DNA from: Candidatus Melainabacteria bacterium
GTDB taxonomy: Bacteria > Cyanobacteriota > Vampirovibrionia > Obscuribacterales > Obscuribacteraceae
DNA length: 64,000 nt
Reading direction: 5' to 3'
Assembly (NCBI GenBank): GCA_013288645.1
Contig: JABDBL010000002.1
Span: 62,001-126,000 of the forward strand
The position numbers were made by a program, and so were the translations under genes. Below are positions 8,751-17,799 of this stretch, in pieces (position 1 is the first letter of the stretch; the number at the start of each line of letters is the position of its first letter). A model generated the notes under the pieces. The model saw nothing but the letters and a program-made list of their open reading frames with translations, was not told the DNA's origin and searched no databases.

Positions 8751-10643
8751 TTAGCGAGATCTATAATCTAAGGCAAAGCCATCACCAAACGCAGCTCCTG
8801 GTACCAATCCAGCAACAGCCGCGCCAGAAGCAGGTGGGATAAGAGAGCTATCACCAGCGAGAACAACTTGATAGACAGCAGGATCACTAGTGATTGACGG
8901 AGTGTGTTCCCGGGTTAAAGAAAAATCTGTTGTGAGCAATTTTGCAGATGTAATGTCGCTTGGCAATACGGATGGATTACTGGCAAAATGATCGTCTATC
9001 ATGTTAGAACTAAAAATGATGGTATTGCCTGTAGTATTACTCTGGTGCACAATTTTGCCAATTACCAGATCACCTTTTACATTGATAGTGCCACCCGATA
9101 TGGAGGTACAAATTATTTTGTCATTTATTCCTTCAACAATATTGAGAAATTCAGGTGTTTGTTTCGGGCAATTAGTTTTATTATTAGTGGTGTTTGGAAT
9201 TATTACTGATGCACAATGGGCCATATAAATAACGTTTTCTTGCCCAGGCAACAATTTGACAATGTTTGCTTTTGCAGGATTGATAAATAAAGTACCATGA
9301 ACAAAAATGTCTCCGCCAGGCTGATTACTGACTATTCCATTACGCAATCCTGGACCAATGATCGAGCCTCTCACCAGATACCAATGGTAAAGATCAGACC
9401 CCTGAGCATTGCTGTAAACTATACCGTCTATTTTGCCAATTAAGTTTGGACTACAGACACTGACAATGCAACCACCATCTAAAGATGGGCAGCCATAGGG
9501 GAACGATGCATCTGGTGGAAAGCCTGGAGCTGCATTAGCAATCCATATATTCGCATGATAATTCATATCATAACTGTCCTTTATCCAACAATTGTGCAAG
9601 TGCAATCCTTCACCAGCATCGTAAAGAGCAGTATTGCTATCAAAACCCACGCTGACAGGAATGCCGGGACTAACATTTAATTGTTTGCCACCTATTTTTA
9701 TAAAAGGCATATCCTGACAGGCTGCTGCTAAGACACCTACACCACAGTCACTAATTAAAAGACCATCTAGCCAAAGATAATTGAGTCCACTTACATATAC
9801 TCCAACAGGCCAATTGGTTATTGCTAAACCTGGCTCTGCCTGTCCGCTTTGATTAGGCCAGTTGGCCCCATAACCGTCACTACCCCAAATAAACCAGCCA
9901 TCTGAGCAGCTGGCGTCTATAGCAGGAGAGCAAGAATTATCCTTACTGCCATCAAGAATTACTTGCCCACCATGACGGTCTAAGTTTGCTGGATCATTAG
10001 CTACTCTGATTAATGGATGACTACGATAAGGGTTATTTCCTGTTGGTGGCAATTTAAGTGGTGTATAGTAAGTCATGAAACTGCCGGCAGGACCACCATC
10101 AATTTCTATGACTACATTTATTGGCTCGCTAAAAGCTATTCCTGGATAAGCACTGCCATGACGATTGCAATTGTTAGCTTCTAAAATTGTTGTCCAATCA
10201 ATTTGATTAAGTTCAGGCCAAGCAGTTTTCCAGGATTTACCATTAGCTGTGCCGTCAGTTGGGCCTTTTCGGGAGACGTAAAAAATTTGTGGTGGAGCTA
10301 GCTGTGATTGCAATATAGAAGTAGCGGATACTGGAGAAAGTGAATGCGCCTGCAAAATACTTCGCAACTTCCGGTATGCATTTTTTCCAGCCATAAACTC
10401 TGGTGAACGCTGATTCCTTATTTCTGATTGGTATTCTTCAGCTTCTCGATCATGCTGCCAATTTTCAAGCTTGGCTTGTTGCGCTCGGCGCCTCAATTCT
10501 TCAATCCGGCACGGTTGCTTGCTTATTTGCTGTTTCTGCATAGAATCAGCATATGTATGTGTAGGAACCCAATGATTACCAATCAGTATAATTACTAATG
10601 CCAGTATGGATTTGCCTGATAGATTACGGGTATGTTTTTGCAT
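8751..10643 (-). CDS. Secreted beta-helix-like protein (A2)
   Basis: 630 residues. A signal peptide (residues ~10-34, ending near YADS) is followed by a charged helical segment of ~60 residues (RRRAQQAKLENWQHDREAEEY), and from residue ~115 by a domain starting IFYVSRKGPTDG that parallels A1: IEIDGGPAG, HGGQVILDGS, WLDGLLISDCGVGVLA, NYHANIWIAN. The Gly/Asn-rich short-strand pattern suggests a right-handed beta-helix of the pectate-lyase type, but no catalytic site is recognised. It starts 42 bases after the TadG-like gene, so the three genes 13185-8751 are probably one transcript, hinting that this protein is cargo or partner of that surface apparatus. Confidence 0.82.
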   Translation of the reverse strand: MQKHTRNLSGKSILALVIILIGNHWVPTHTYADSMQKQQISKQPCRIEELRRRAQQAKLENWQHDREAEEYQSEIRNQRSPEFMAGKNAYRKLRSILQAHSLSPVSATSILQSQLAPPQIFYVSRKGPTDGTANGKSWKTAWPELNQIDWTTILEANNCNRHGSAYPGIAFSEPINVVIEIDGGPAGSFMTYYTPLKLPPTGNNPYRSHPLIRVANDPANLDRHGGQVILDGSKDNSCSPAIDASCSDGWFIWGSDGYGANWPNQSGQAEPGLAITNWPVGVYVSGLNYLWLDGLLISDCGVGVLAAACQDMPFIKIGGKQLNVSPGIPVSVGFDSNTALYDAGEGLHLHNCWIKDSYDMNYHANIWIANAAPGFPPDASFPYGCPSLDGGCIVSVCSPNLIGKIDGIVYSNAQGSDLYHWYLVRGSIIGPGLRNGIVSNQPGGDIFVHGTLFINPAKANIVKLLPGQENVIYMAHCASVIIPNTTNNKTNCPKQTPEFLNIVEGINDKIICTSISGGTINVKGDLVIGKIVHQSNTTGNTIIFSSNMIDDHFASNPSVLPSDITSAKLLTTDFSLTREHTPSITSDPAVYQVVLAGDSSLIPPASGAAVAGLVPGAAFGDGFALDYRSR

Positions 10644-10685
10644 CTAAAGTTCTTACTTTATATTAGAGTAGTGAATATTGCTTAT

Positions 10686-12533
10686 CTAGCGCAATGGACG
10701 TCTTGGATAAGATATAAGTATCTCGGCAGCTAATCCATTATTACAAGATGTAGTTCTAAGATTACGATCCAGCCTTTCTCCATTTGTAACTTGTAGCTGT
10801 GCCCCTGTAAGAGCGATGCCACCATTTATACTTTCTAGCCCACCTACCACTATACTTTTTGGTCTCCTACTTGCAGCTGCCTCCGCAAATGGTTGATTTA
10901 CATACGAACCAAGGGTGTCCCAATTGATTGGATCCCCAGGTAAGGGTTGCCCAGCGTGCTTACCTCCTGCAATAGTGCCCAAGTTATGAACCTCGTCCCG
11001 GCACATAATATTCCAATTATTGCCACCTATTGCTACTGGCATGCCGCTTGTTAAATACAGCTGATTTTCTTCCACCACAATGGTGCCAAAAGGATTGCCT
11101 AATAGATCAGACATTACAACGTTGCCGTCAGCTGTTACCTCCAGAACAAACATAGAACGAGGTGATTGATTAATATCGGAAAAGCTCTGATTTAATGTGG
11201 TAAGAACCGAATCAATTTTAGGCAATGTATAATTGCTTCTCAGCCAGTCATGAAAACATACGGCAAAAGCCCATGCTGCTGAGCCGTTAATTGGCAGCCC
11301 CCGGAGTTGACTGCTTGCATCAATCCCATAATCACCCATTATGGGAGTACAAGCACTTATGCTTGCCTGATTTAAGTCCTGGTCTGCAAGCATATCACTA
11401 AAACTGCGAATATTACCCGGGAGACCATCGACAAAGTTAATTATAAGTACCGCAGGAGCAGGTTGGTTTGCTATAGCATAAGGTTGCGCACATGCTCGAC
11501 TATTTATTGTCTCAGGCGATCTATTTGTATCCCCGGTGAAAAGATTTGACACCTGCCAAACAGCTTCTGCTTTCACTATAGAAGAAAGATATCTATTATT
11601 TCGTTCTGGAATAAATTCGCTTGATTCGATAAAAGCTTGTTGTTGTTTCAATTCCTCATCCGCTGTTTTTAAACTTTTCGGAACAAATTGACTGGCACCG
11701 ACAAGCACTGGTTCCGTTCCTACACTAGCAAAGGAAAAATGCTGAGTATCTACTGGTATGTCTACATAGGCTCTATAACATCCATTAATTGTTGTTTCTG
11801 GTTTTGCGTATCTACCTCTTTCTTTACTTGTGTTCAGGGGATTCGATAAAGGCACCGCAGTGATTGTTTGTCCTCCATCTTTTAACCAACCTAGCGTTAA
11901 TTTAAATCCTTCAGGATTTGCCGTAGTGAAAGACTGTAAACTCTTTTCATACATGCCCAAGGCATCCGCATAGGGATGTACTTCATTACCATCCATATCT
12001 CGCGCTACATTTGTTTCATCATTAGATTTTGCTCTCAAGGCTCGCTCTAGAACAGCATCCAAACGTATTGCTGATTCTCTGGCTTGCCGAAGATCTCGAA
12101 GAGCTAGCTCTTTAAGTTGCTCGTCACCGGTCTCCTGCGCAATTATATAACCCAACCTGGTGGTCGCAATAATGGTATTTATGCTATGCACCGGTAGCGG
12201 CTCTCCATCTGCAGCCATTGTTGCTCGTCCAATGGCCCCCTGATCCGAAAGAGAGATAAAACCAAAATTGGGGTCATTGATCACAATTTCTGAGAGATCT
12301 ACAGACGCTTTTATGGCCGCCGACTCTAATGCTTGCTGGTACCTCTCTTTTTCAGTCATCAACAGTAAAATCCGACTGCCAAGCATAAAAAGTGCTATAA
12401 CAACAAACGTTATAGCAATATATAAAATTATTAGCGATCCTTGCTCATTTCTTTTTGAAATCCGAGAATCTATGCCTCTGCGATACAAACTCAAACCATA
12501 AGCCAAACTTGAATTATGTTCATCTATTCGCAT
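10686..12533 (-). CDS. TadG-like membrane-anchored protein
   Basis: 615 residues. Residues ~25-55 (EQGSLIILYIAITFVVIAL) form one membrane segment preceded by a QGS motif, as in TadE/TadG-type pseudopilin-related proteins. The next segment (ERYQQALESAAIKASVDL) resembles the helix that follows in TadG, where duplicated Ala-rich residues pack. The large remaining domain is extracytoplasmic and has scattered Cys; no VWA MIDAS motif was found. TadG-like proteins belong to Flp/Tad pilus systems, but no secretion ATPase, secretin or pilin is present in this window. It follows the TadE-like gene and precedes beta-helix gene A2. Confidence 0.65.
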   Translation of the reverse strand: MRIDEHNSSLAYGLSLYRRGIDSRISKRNEQGSLIILYIAITFVVIALFMLGSRILLLMTEKERYQQALESAAIKASVDLSEIVINDPNFGFISLSDQGAIGRATMAADGEPLPVHSINTIIATTRLGYIIAQETGDEQLKELALRDLRQARESAIRLDAVLERALRAKSNDETNVARDMDGNEVHPYADALGMYEKSLQSFTTANPEGFKLTLGWLKDGGQTITAVPLSNPLNTSKERGRYAKPETTINGCYRAYVDIPVDTQHFSFASVGTEPVLVGASQFVPKSLKTADEELKQQQAFIESSEFIPERNNRYLSSIVKAEAVWQVSNLFTGDTNRSPETINSRACAQPYAIANQPAPAVLIINFVDGLPGNIRSFSDMLADQDLNQASISACTPIMGDYGIDASSQLRGLPINGSAAWAFAVCFHDWLRSNYTLPKIDSVLTTLNQSFSDINQSPRSMFVLEVTADGNVVMSDLLGNPFGTIVVEENQLYLTSGMPVAIGGNNWNIMCRDEVHNLGTIAGGKHAGQPLPGDPINWDTLGSYVNQPFAEAAASRRPKSIVVGGLESINGGIALTGAQLQVTNGERLDRNLRTTSCNNGLAAEILISYPRRPLR

Positions 12534-12645
12534 ATTGCTTTATAACCTAGAATAGTAAAAGCTTACCCTTTCTTCGCAACCCCATAACACTTAGCTGGTC
12601 AATTTAATTATTAAGCCAAGGTTTTGACTGATAAAAATCTTGAAA

Positions 12646-13185
12646 TTACTGATGCGTATTTCTGGACTTGCCGTCCATATCAGATTTAATAACCCAAGAG
12701 TATGGAAAAGACTTAGAAGCCGTGAGGGGAATCGTTTTAATCTTTAGAAAACCTAAAATGAATCTGGGATGAATCAATATAGTTGTGCGTACAGTAACGG
12801 TGCCCATAACAGGACCACCAAAAAGTTCTGATGGTATTGGTGGCTCAACTGTCTCCGTCACATCAATTGAATCGGCAATTTCGAATGGCGATGATAATGT
12901 TGTCCGCCTGCTATTCACTACGGAAGAGGCCCGCTTGAACGGCGCATCATTATTCGCAAGAACCCGATCTTTACTCTCTATCAATTTGCCTGGTGGACCG
13001 GCAGATGCAGCACGGGCTGCATCTCTAGCAATTGCATCATTCAGAGTTGCTCCGTGCAGCACTAATTGTAAGTCTAGAAATGTTAAAACAATTACCATAA
13101 AAAACATGAAACCAACAGCGACTTCAATCAGTCCAGAACCACTGTTATTTTTATAAGCGCTGCATTGATAGTCTTGTATTCGCAT
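12646..13185 (-). CDS. TadE-like protein
   Basis: 179 residues. Residues ~15-40 (GSGLIEVAVGFMFFMVIVL) match the TadE signature: a Gly-Ser, an invariant Glu five residues later, and a single hydrophobic helix. ARDAARAAS follows, as in TadE proteins where small residues line the helix. The rest is a short beta-rich domain (VTVRTTILIHPRF). Likely a minor pseudopilin-like or envelope component, first gene of the run with the TadG-like and A2 genes. Its partners for a complete Tad system are not seen here. Confidence 0.75.
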   Translation of the reverse strand: MRIQDYQCSAYKNNSGSGLIEVAVGFMFFMVIVLTFLDLQLVLHGATLNDAIARDAARAASAGPPGKLIESKDRVLANNDAPFKRASSVVNSRRTTLSSPFEIADSIDVTETVEPPIPSELFGGPVMGTVTVRTTILIHPRFILGFLKIKTIPLTASKSFPYSWVIKSDMDGKSRNTHQ

Positions 13186-13304
13186 TACTCATCACTGTTG
13201 TAGGTCTCATGTCAGCTGTTAGCCGTCATCGACCTTTACCCATTGTACTCCTCCGCTGGGAATATTTGCTAAACGCAAAAAAACAAAGGGCCTGAAAAAA
13301 CGAA

Positions 13305-15032
13305 TTAAAGTCCCATAAAATCAGGTCCGCTTCCCTGAGAAGTGGCATTTACTCGTAAATTAATTTCGGGACAAACAATTTCACAAGTGCGACAATGAAT
13401 ACAATTCTCTAAAGACATACCGTGTTTCTTTAAATCGCCAATAATATCTATACGATGCACTTCTGCCGTACAATCAGACACACAGGGGGTTGTCTTACCT
13501 AAAGCCTCATATTTATTGATGCAGCGAACGCATGTTTCTGCGTTGAACTCGTCAATGTGATGATTACCCTCATGGTAACGCGTAGAGGCATAAAAAACCG
13601 CATCAGGACGCGAATAAATAGTCGATTTATCAAATGGTGGCTCATCATATTTTGGTGGCACAAAATCAGGCACAATGTGCTTGCAATCTATTTCGTATTT
13701 GATTGGACCTATATTTACTTTGCCTTCCATCAGAAGCAGTGCCCGCAAAGCATCTCTTGGTCCTGCTATAGGATTAGCCAAACCAGTCTTGATCAAGGCA
13801 AGCCAGGGATTTAATTTATCCAGGGAATTGGCAAGCTCAGGTAAATATTCCCCTAACAGTTTTGGATTTTCCATAAAAGTGTAACGGAAATATCTATTTT
13901 GATATGACTCTTTGATCACAAAACTATCATTTAGTCTTTGCTGATAAGGAGCGAGCGCTGCTTCACTATAATCTTGTTTGATCAAAGCGTCATGCAATAC
14001 TTCTGCTGCCACATAACCGCATTCCATAGCCCGATCTATACCAGCAAGATGTTTGACGTCCAAAACACCTAATGCATCTCCAAGCAGTAATGCGCCTGGG
14101 ACAGCAAAGCGTTTTGGTAGACTATAATAACCACCCTCTGGTAATACAGCTGCTCCATATTTTAATAGCTTGCCACCCTTGATCATACTTTGAATCCAAG
14201 GATGCTTTTTGTATTCTTGCAATTGGTATTGGGGATTTAGATTGGGATCTTTGCTATCCAGACTGATAACCAATCCAATAGTTAACTTATTATCTTTCAT
14301 ACCATAAACAAAACCGCCACCAAAAGTGCCATCTAATAACGGCCAGCCTAATGTGTGCCAAACTTTGCCTGCATAATTTTCTTGGCATTGCCAAACTTCT
14401 TTAATACCAATAGACCAAATTTGTGGACAATCTCTAAGTTTGTAATAGTCTATGACATCGCGCGAGATAAAACCTTTATCTCCGAAACAAGTAAATTTAG
14501 CGTAGACATAATCATCGTCACTCTTTGGCTCTTCACTAACACAAACACCCGCCACACGTCCTTCTTCAAATACAACTTTGTGAGCAGAAAAACCAGTAAA
14601 AAGGTCGACTGTAACATTAGGTACTTCTTTAGCTTTCTCTTGTACCTGATTGGCTACCCAGGCGGTGACATAACTTAAGGTCAAAACAAGATAGCCTGTT
14701 TTATCAAAAGACTTTGGATAAAACATATGTGGCATATCCCATTTCTTGCGTGTGCCAAGTACAGAAAATTCACTCTGCTCACACACTGCTTCAATAGGAA
14801 AATTCCGTTCTTTGTAATCGGTCCAAATTTTTTCAATAATATGAGGCTTACAAACTGCCCCGCTCACAATATGCGCACCAAATTCTTTAGATTTTTCCAA
14901 GATAGCGATGGAAAATTCTTTTCCGCTAGCTTTAGCTAAGCCTAGAAAATGGTAAGCCAGGGCCAAATTGGAAGGACTACCACCAACTAATAAAAGATCG
15001 TATTCGATTCGTGTATTAGCGTGCGCTGCCAA
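13305..15032 (-). CDS. Electron transfer flavoprotein-quinone oxidoreductase (FixC-FixX fusion)
   Basis: 575 residues. The protein takes electrons from reduced ETF and passes them to membrane quinone. The FAD-binding N-terminus is YDLLLVGGSPSN, the middle has GAHIVSGAV, WHTLGWPL and GALLLGDALGVLDVKHLAG as in ETF-QO, and the end holds two ferredoxin-like Cys groups: CVRC..PCVSDC and CIHCRTCEIVCP. This corresponds to FixC fused to FixX. The dinucleotide motif is unusual: GGSPSN instead of GxGxxG. It starts at TTG 15032, overlapping etfA by 17 bases, so etfB, etfA and this gene are one operon. Confidence 0.93.
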   Translation of the reverse strand: MAAHANTRIEYDLLLVGGSPSNLALAYHFLGLAKASGKEFSIAILEKSKEFGAHIVSGAVCKPHIIEKIWTDYKERNFPIEAVCEQSEFSVLGTRKKWDMPHMFYPKSFDKTGYLVLTLSYVTAWVANQVQEKAKEVPNVTVDLFTGFSAHKVVFEEGRVAGVCVSEEPKSDDDYVYAKFTCFGDKGFISRDVIDYYKLRDCPQIWSIGIKEVWQCQENYAGKVWHTLGWPLLDGTFGGGFVYGMKDNKLTIGLVISLDSKDPNLNPQYQLQEYKKHPWIQSMIKGGKLLKYGAAVLPEGGYYSLPKRFAVPGALLLGDALGVLDVKHLAGIDRAMECGYVAAEVLHDALIKQDYSEAALAPYQQRLNDSFVIKESYQNRYFRYTFMENPKLLGEYLPELANSLDKLNPWLALIKTGLANPIAGPRDALRALLLMEGKVNIGPIKYEIDCKHIVPDFVPPKYDEPPFDKSTIYSRPDAVFYASTRYHEGNHHIDEFNAETCVRCINKYEALGKTTPCVSDCTAEVHRIDIIGDLKKHGMSLENCIHCRTCEIVCPEINLRVNATSQGSGPDFMGL

Positions 15033-16125
15033 CTGGCTCCCCTTCTTCTATTTTAACTATCGCTTGGAATTCTTTGATCATTTCGGGAATAACTTGATAA
15101 AGATCGCCCACAATTCCATAATTCGCAAATTTGAAAATAGGTGCATCTGGATCTTTGTTTATAGCAATAATCATGCCAGATTTAGACATTCCAACTCTAT
15201 GCTGAATGGCTCCCGAGATGCCACAGGCAATATAAAGTTTAGGACGTACTGTCTTACCTGTTTGTCCAACTTGATGTTGATAAGGAATCCAGCCTAGGTC
15301 AACTACTTTACGTGAGGCACCAATAGCAGAATTTGGGAAACAGGCAGCTAGTTTTCTTAAGAGTTCAAAACCTTCTGCCGAGCCGAGCCCATAACCGCCA
15401 CTAATAATTACATCTGCTTCAGTGAGTTTAAAACCTTTCGATACTTCACGCAAAGTTTTAGCTACAACTAAACGATAATCTTTGTCTTCTAAATTTACAG
15501 AAACATTTATGATCTTGCCTGTGCGACTGCTATCTGGCTTTAAAGGAATCATTACTCCAGGACGCGCAGTTGCCATTTGTGGATTTTTCCAAGGACCAAG
15601 AATTCTAGCTTTTAAACTTTCACCGAAGCTCGGTCTAATGGCATACAGACAATTAGGATATAGTCCCAATTTGGACGGATCGGCCTTGCTTTTATGTTCA
15701 TATGGTCCTATATCAAGCTCGGTACAATCTGCAGTCAAACCTGTATCAAAATGGGCTGCTATGCGAGGAGCAAGATCTCTGCCTGTAGTAGTAGAACCCA
15801 GCAACGTCGTGTGCGGAGGCTCTGGCAATGATTCAAGAAAATCGCAAACAACTCTACGATGAGGAAGCGTGCGATATTGAGCTAGTTCTGGGTCGTCTGC
15901 CACATAAACAACATCAGCACCATATTCAATCAACTTTGGTGGAATGGAACCTAAATTGTGTCCTAAGACCAAGCAGAACAATGAGCGTCCCATTTTGTCA
16001 GCTAAGATGCGCCCAGCGCCTAATAACTCTAAAGATACAGGTTGTAGCTCACCTGATGCAACTTCTGCTAAAACAAGCACATCGCCTTTCGGACAAAAAT
16101 TAGTAACTGCTACTTCTTCGCTCAT
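15016..16125 (-). CDS. etfA: Electron transfer flavoprotein alpha subunit
   Basis: 369 residues, about the usual length plus a slightly extended N-terminus. The C-terminal FAD domain has the EtfA pattern: GGYGLGSAEGF, IGASRKVVDLGW, QVGQTGKTVRPKLYIACGISGAIQH and AINKDPDAPIF. With EtfB it forms the soluble heterodimer that collects electrons from acyl-CoA or other dehydrogenases. The ATG overlaps the etfB stop as ATGA (16122-16125), giving translational coupling. Confidence 0.95.
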   Translation of the reverse strand: MSEEVAVTNFCPKGDVLVLAEVASGELQPVSLELLGAGRILADKMGRSLFCLVLGHNLGSIPPKLIEYGADVVYVADDPELAQYRTLPHRRVVCDFLESLPEPPHTTLLGSTTTGRDLAPRIAAHFDTGLTADCTELDIGPYEHKSKADPSKLGLYPNCLYAIRPSFGESLKARILGPWKNPQMATARPGVMIPLKPDSSRTGKIINVSVNLEDKDYRLVVAKTLREVSKGFKLTEADVIISGGYGLGSAEGFELLRKLAACFPNSAIGASRKVVDLGWIPYQHQVGQTGKTVRPKLYIACGISGAIQHRVGMSKSGMIIAINKDPDAPIFKFANYGIVGDLYQVIPEMIKEFQAIVKIEEGEPVGSAR

Positions 16126-16970
16126 GGTCTCTCCAACGCAGTCACATATTCTTTTACATTACTTGTTGCCATAAGATCTTTTACCAGACTTTCTGGAGAA
16201 TTGCCTTCAAATATGCAGCAATTACCACCTATGTCACCAACCTTTTCTGTTGCCGCGACAATCGTCGGCGAGCCTTTAAGTCCACAGCGTTCTGGATCTG
16301 CTCCAATGACATCCAAGTCTAGAGTACGAATATACTTTTTCATTTCTTCAGGATTACGCACTAATTGCCGTACTCGCCAGGCACCACGAAAAGATTTATA
16401 CTCAAGAGCATGATAAGAATTTGCCACAGTAACAAGCACAGGTAGCTCGGTAATTACCTTTTGGATACCACCTTCAATAATGCGTCTAGCTTCCACTTTG
16501 CCATCCACGATAGCAAAATCCTCGCAATAAGTAATTTGCGGCAGATCAAGTCTTTCAGCCAATTGAGGACCTACTTGTGCTGTATCACCATCAGTTGTTT
16601 GCAAACCGCAAAAAATAACATCAGGTTTTCCGATATGCAAAATAGTTTTATATAACGCATAGGCAGTAGCTAAAGTATCCGAAGCAGCTAAACGTTTGTC
16701 GCATAAAAGATACCCGAAATCTACACCGTGCTCCAAAGCTTCTAACAATACTTCAGTAGCAGGTGGCGGTCCCATTGAAATGGCCGTCACAGTTCCTCCG
16801 TAAGCTCTTTTAGTAAAGAGAGCTGCCTGCAAAGCATAGCGATCAAAAGGATTAAGCATCCTTTTAGCTTTAGCACGATCAATAGTGCCATCGGGATTCA
16901 AGCCTGCCTTAGACCCTTGGTCTGGGACCTGCTTGACTAGAACAAAAATATTATAGGTACCAGTTGCCAA
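16122..16970 (-). CDS. etfB: Electron transfer flavoprotein beta subunit
   Basis: 282 residues. The start VLVKQVPDQGS and later ALQAALFTKRAYGGTV, CGLQTTDGDTAQVGPQLAE and VTVANS are typical of EtfB, whose second half binds AMP. First gene of the etfB-etfA-ETF-QO operon. The start is TTG at 16970 with a good Shine-Dalgarno GGGAGG nine bases upstream. Electrons would come from unidentified dehydrogenases elsewhere. Confidence 0.95.
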   Translation of the reverse strand: MATGTYNIFVLVKQVPDQGSKAGLNPDGTIDRAKAKRMLNPFDRYALQAALFTKRAYGGTVTAISMGPPPATEVLLEALEHGVDFGYLLCDKRLAASDTLATAYALYKTILHIGKPDVIFCGLQTTDGDTAQVGPQLAERLDLPQITYCEDFAIVDGKVEARRIIEGGIQKVITELPVLVTVANSYHALEYKSFRGAWRVRQLVRNPEEMKKYIRTLDLDVIGADPERCGLKGSPTIVAATEKVGDIGGNCCIFEGNSPESLVKDLMATSNVKEYVTALERP

Positions 16971-17133
16971 TACTTATTGCCTCCCAATAAAATATTACCC
17001 GTATTTATGTGTATAACGCTGTCAAAGACTGGTTTGTTACGAGATTGCGCTTTTATTCATGGATTATTTATTTTAACCTTCTCGTCAGTTGTACTAAACT
17101 AGTTGAGGTTGAATTCGAACTCAAGGTTGATAT

Positions 17134-17152
17134 TGATTGTTTTTATCAATCA
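17134..17152 (+). promoter_or_regulatory. Short inverted repeat before the thioredoxin-like gene
   Basis: TGATTG (17134-17139) and CAATCA (17147-17152) form an inverted pair with a 7-base AT spacer, ten bases before the Shine-Dalgarno AGAAGGAG. It could be an operator half-site pair or a weak mRNA hairpin. No regulator is known. Confidence 0.35.
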
Positions 17153-17177
17153 CTTTAATTAGAAGGAGCAGCTACAA

Positions 17178-17615
17178 ATGATAGGCAAAGGAACATTTTT
17201 TAAACAAGTAGCACTTGTTGCTGGAGCTTTTCTAAGCATAGTCTCTGCTGCTTCGTCCGCCGAGATTAACTGGAGAGACGTCGATTCGGGTATGAAAGAA
17301 GGCAAACAAGCCCATAAATATGTATTAGCTGATGTATATACGGATTGGTGCGGATTTTGTAAAAAACTAGATAGAGATACGTTCAGCAATCCAGAATTAT
17401 CACAATTTATTAGTGAAAAGTTCGTCCCTGTTAAAGCCAAAGCCGATGACAGCGGTGCCGGACAAAAACTAAAGAATGACTACGGCGTTGAAGGTTATCC
17501 ATGTGCTCTTGTTTTCGATCCTGATGGCAATTTGATTGGTCGTATAATTGGTTTTAAAGATGCTCAAGAATATCAAAAAGCCCTGAAAAATATAATTGAA
17601 CATATAAATGAATAA
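17178..17615 (+). CDS. Exported thioredoxin-like protein
   Basis: 145 residues with a signal peptide (FKQVALVAGAFLSIVSAASSA, residues 8-28). The active-site motif is WCGFC (57-61), and the cis-Pro region is EGYPCALVFDPDG with Pro108. This is the thioredoxin fold of the Thioredoxin_7/DsbD-gamma type, likely a periplasmic disulfide reductase or haem/cytochrome maturation helper. An extra Cys109 after the cis-Pro is unusual. ATG 17178 follows a strong AGAAGGAG. It diverges from the etf operon. Confidence 0.88.
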   Translation: MIGKGTFFKQVALVAGAFLSIVSAASSAEINWRDVDSGMKEGKQAHKYVLADVYTDWCGFCKKLDRDTFSNPELSQFISEKFVPVKAKADDSGAGQKLKNDYGVEGYPCALVFDPDGNLIGRIIGFKDAQEYQKALKNIIEHINE

Positions 17616-17654
17616 TATAAGCGCTGCCTAGTCCCTGGCCTCCCCCAATGCGCA

Positions 17655-17694
17655 CAATGGCAGAACAGCAATAAATTACGCTGAGATGCCATTG
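17655..17694. repeat. Long two-part hairpin downstream of the thioredoxin-like gene
   Basis: CAATGGCA (17655-17662) pairs with TGCCATTG (17687-17694), and inside them CAGC (17666-17669) pairs with GCTG (17680-17683); a symmetric 3/3 internal loop lies between. No T-tract follows, so it is not a classical terminator. The outer arms share CAATGGC/GCCATTG with the repeat at 40901-41029, so it may be related to that repeat family. Confidence 0.6.
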
Positions 17695-17799
17695 AACTCC
17701 ATGCAAATGAAGATTAAACACATAACTTATATGCTTCCTTATAAGAGCATATGGGCTGTGAACGCTCTCGCATTACGTCCAATTACGCGTACATACAGC

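Noticed and set aside
8988-9228. Plus-strand frames inside A2
   Set aside because: Overlap a well supported gene on the other strand and have no start signal.
13305-15032. Extra Cys group in ETF-QO as a novel second cluster
   Set aside because: The CxxC...CxxxC plus CxxCxxCxxxC layout is what FixX-type ferredoxin domains show, so this is a FixC-FixX fusion, not a new cluster.
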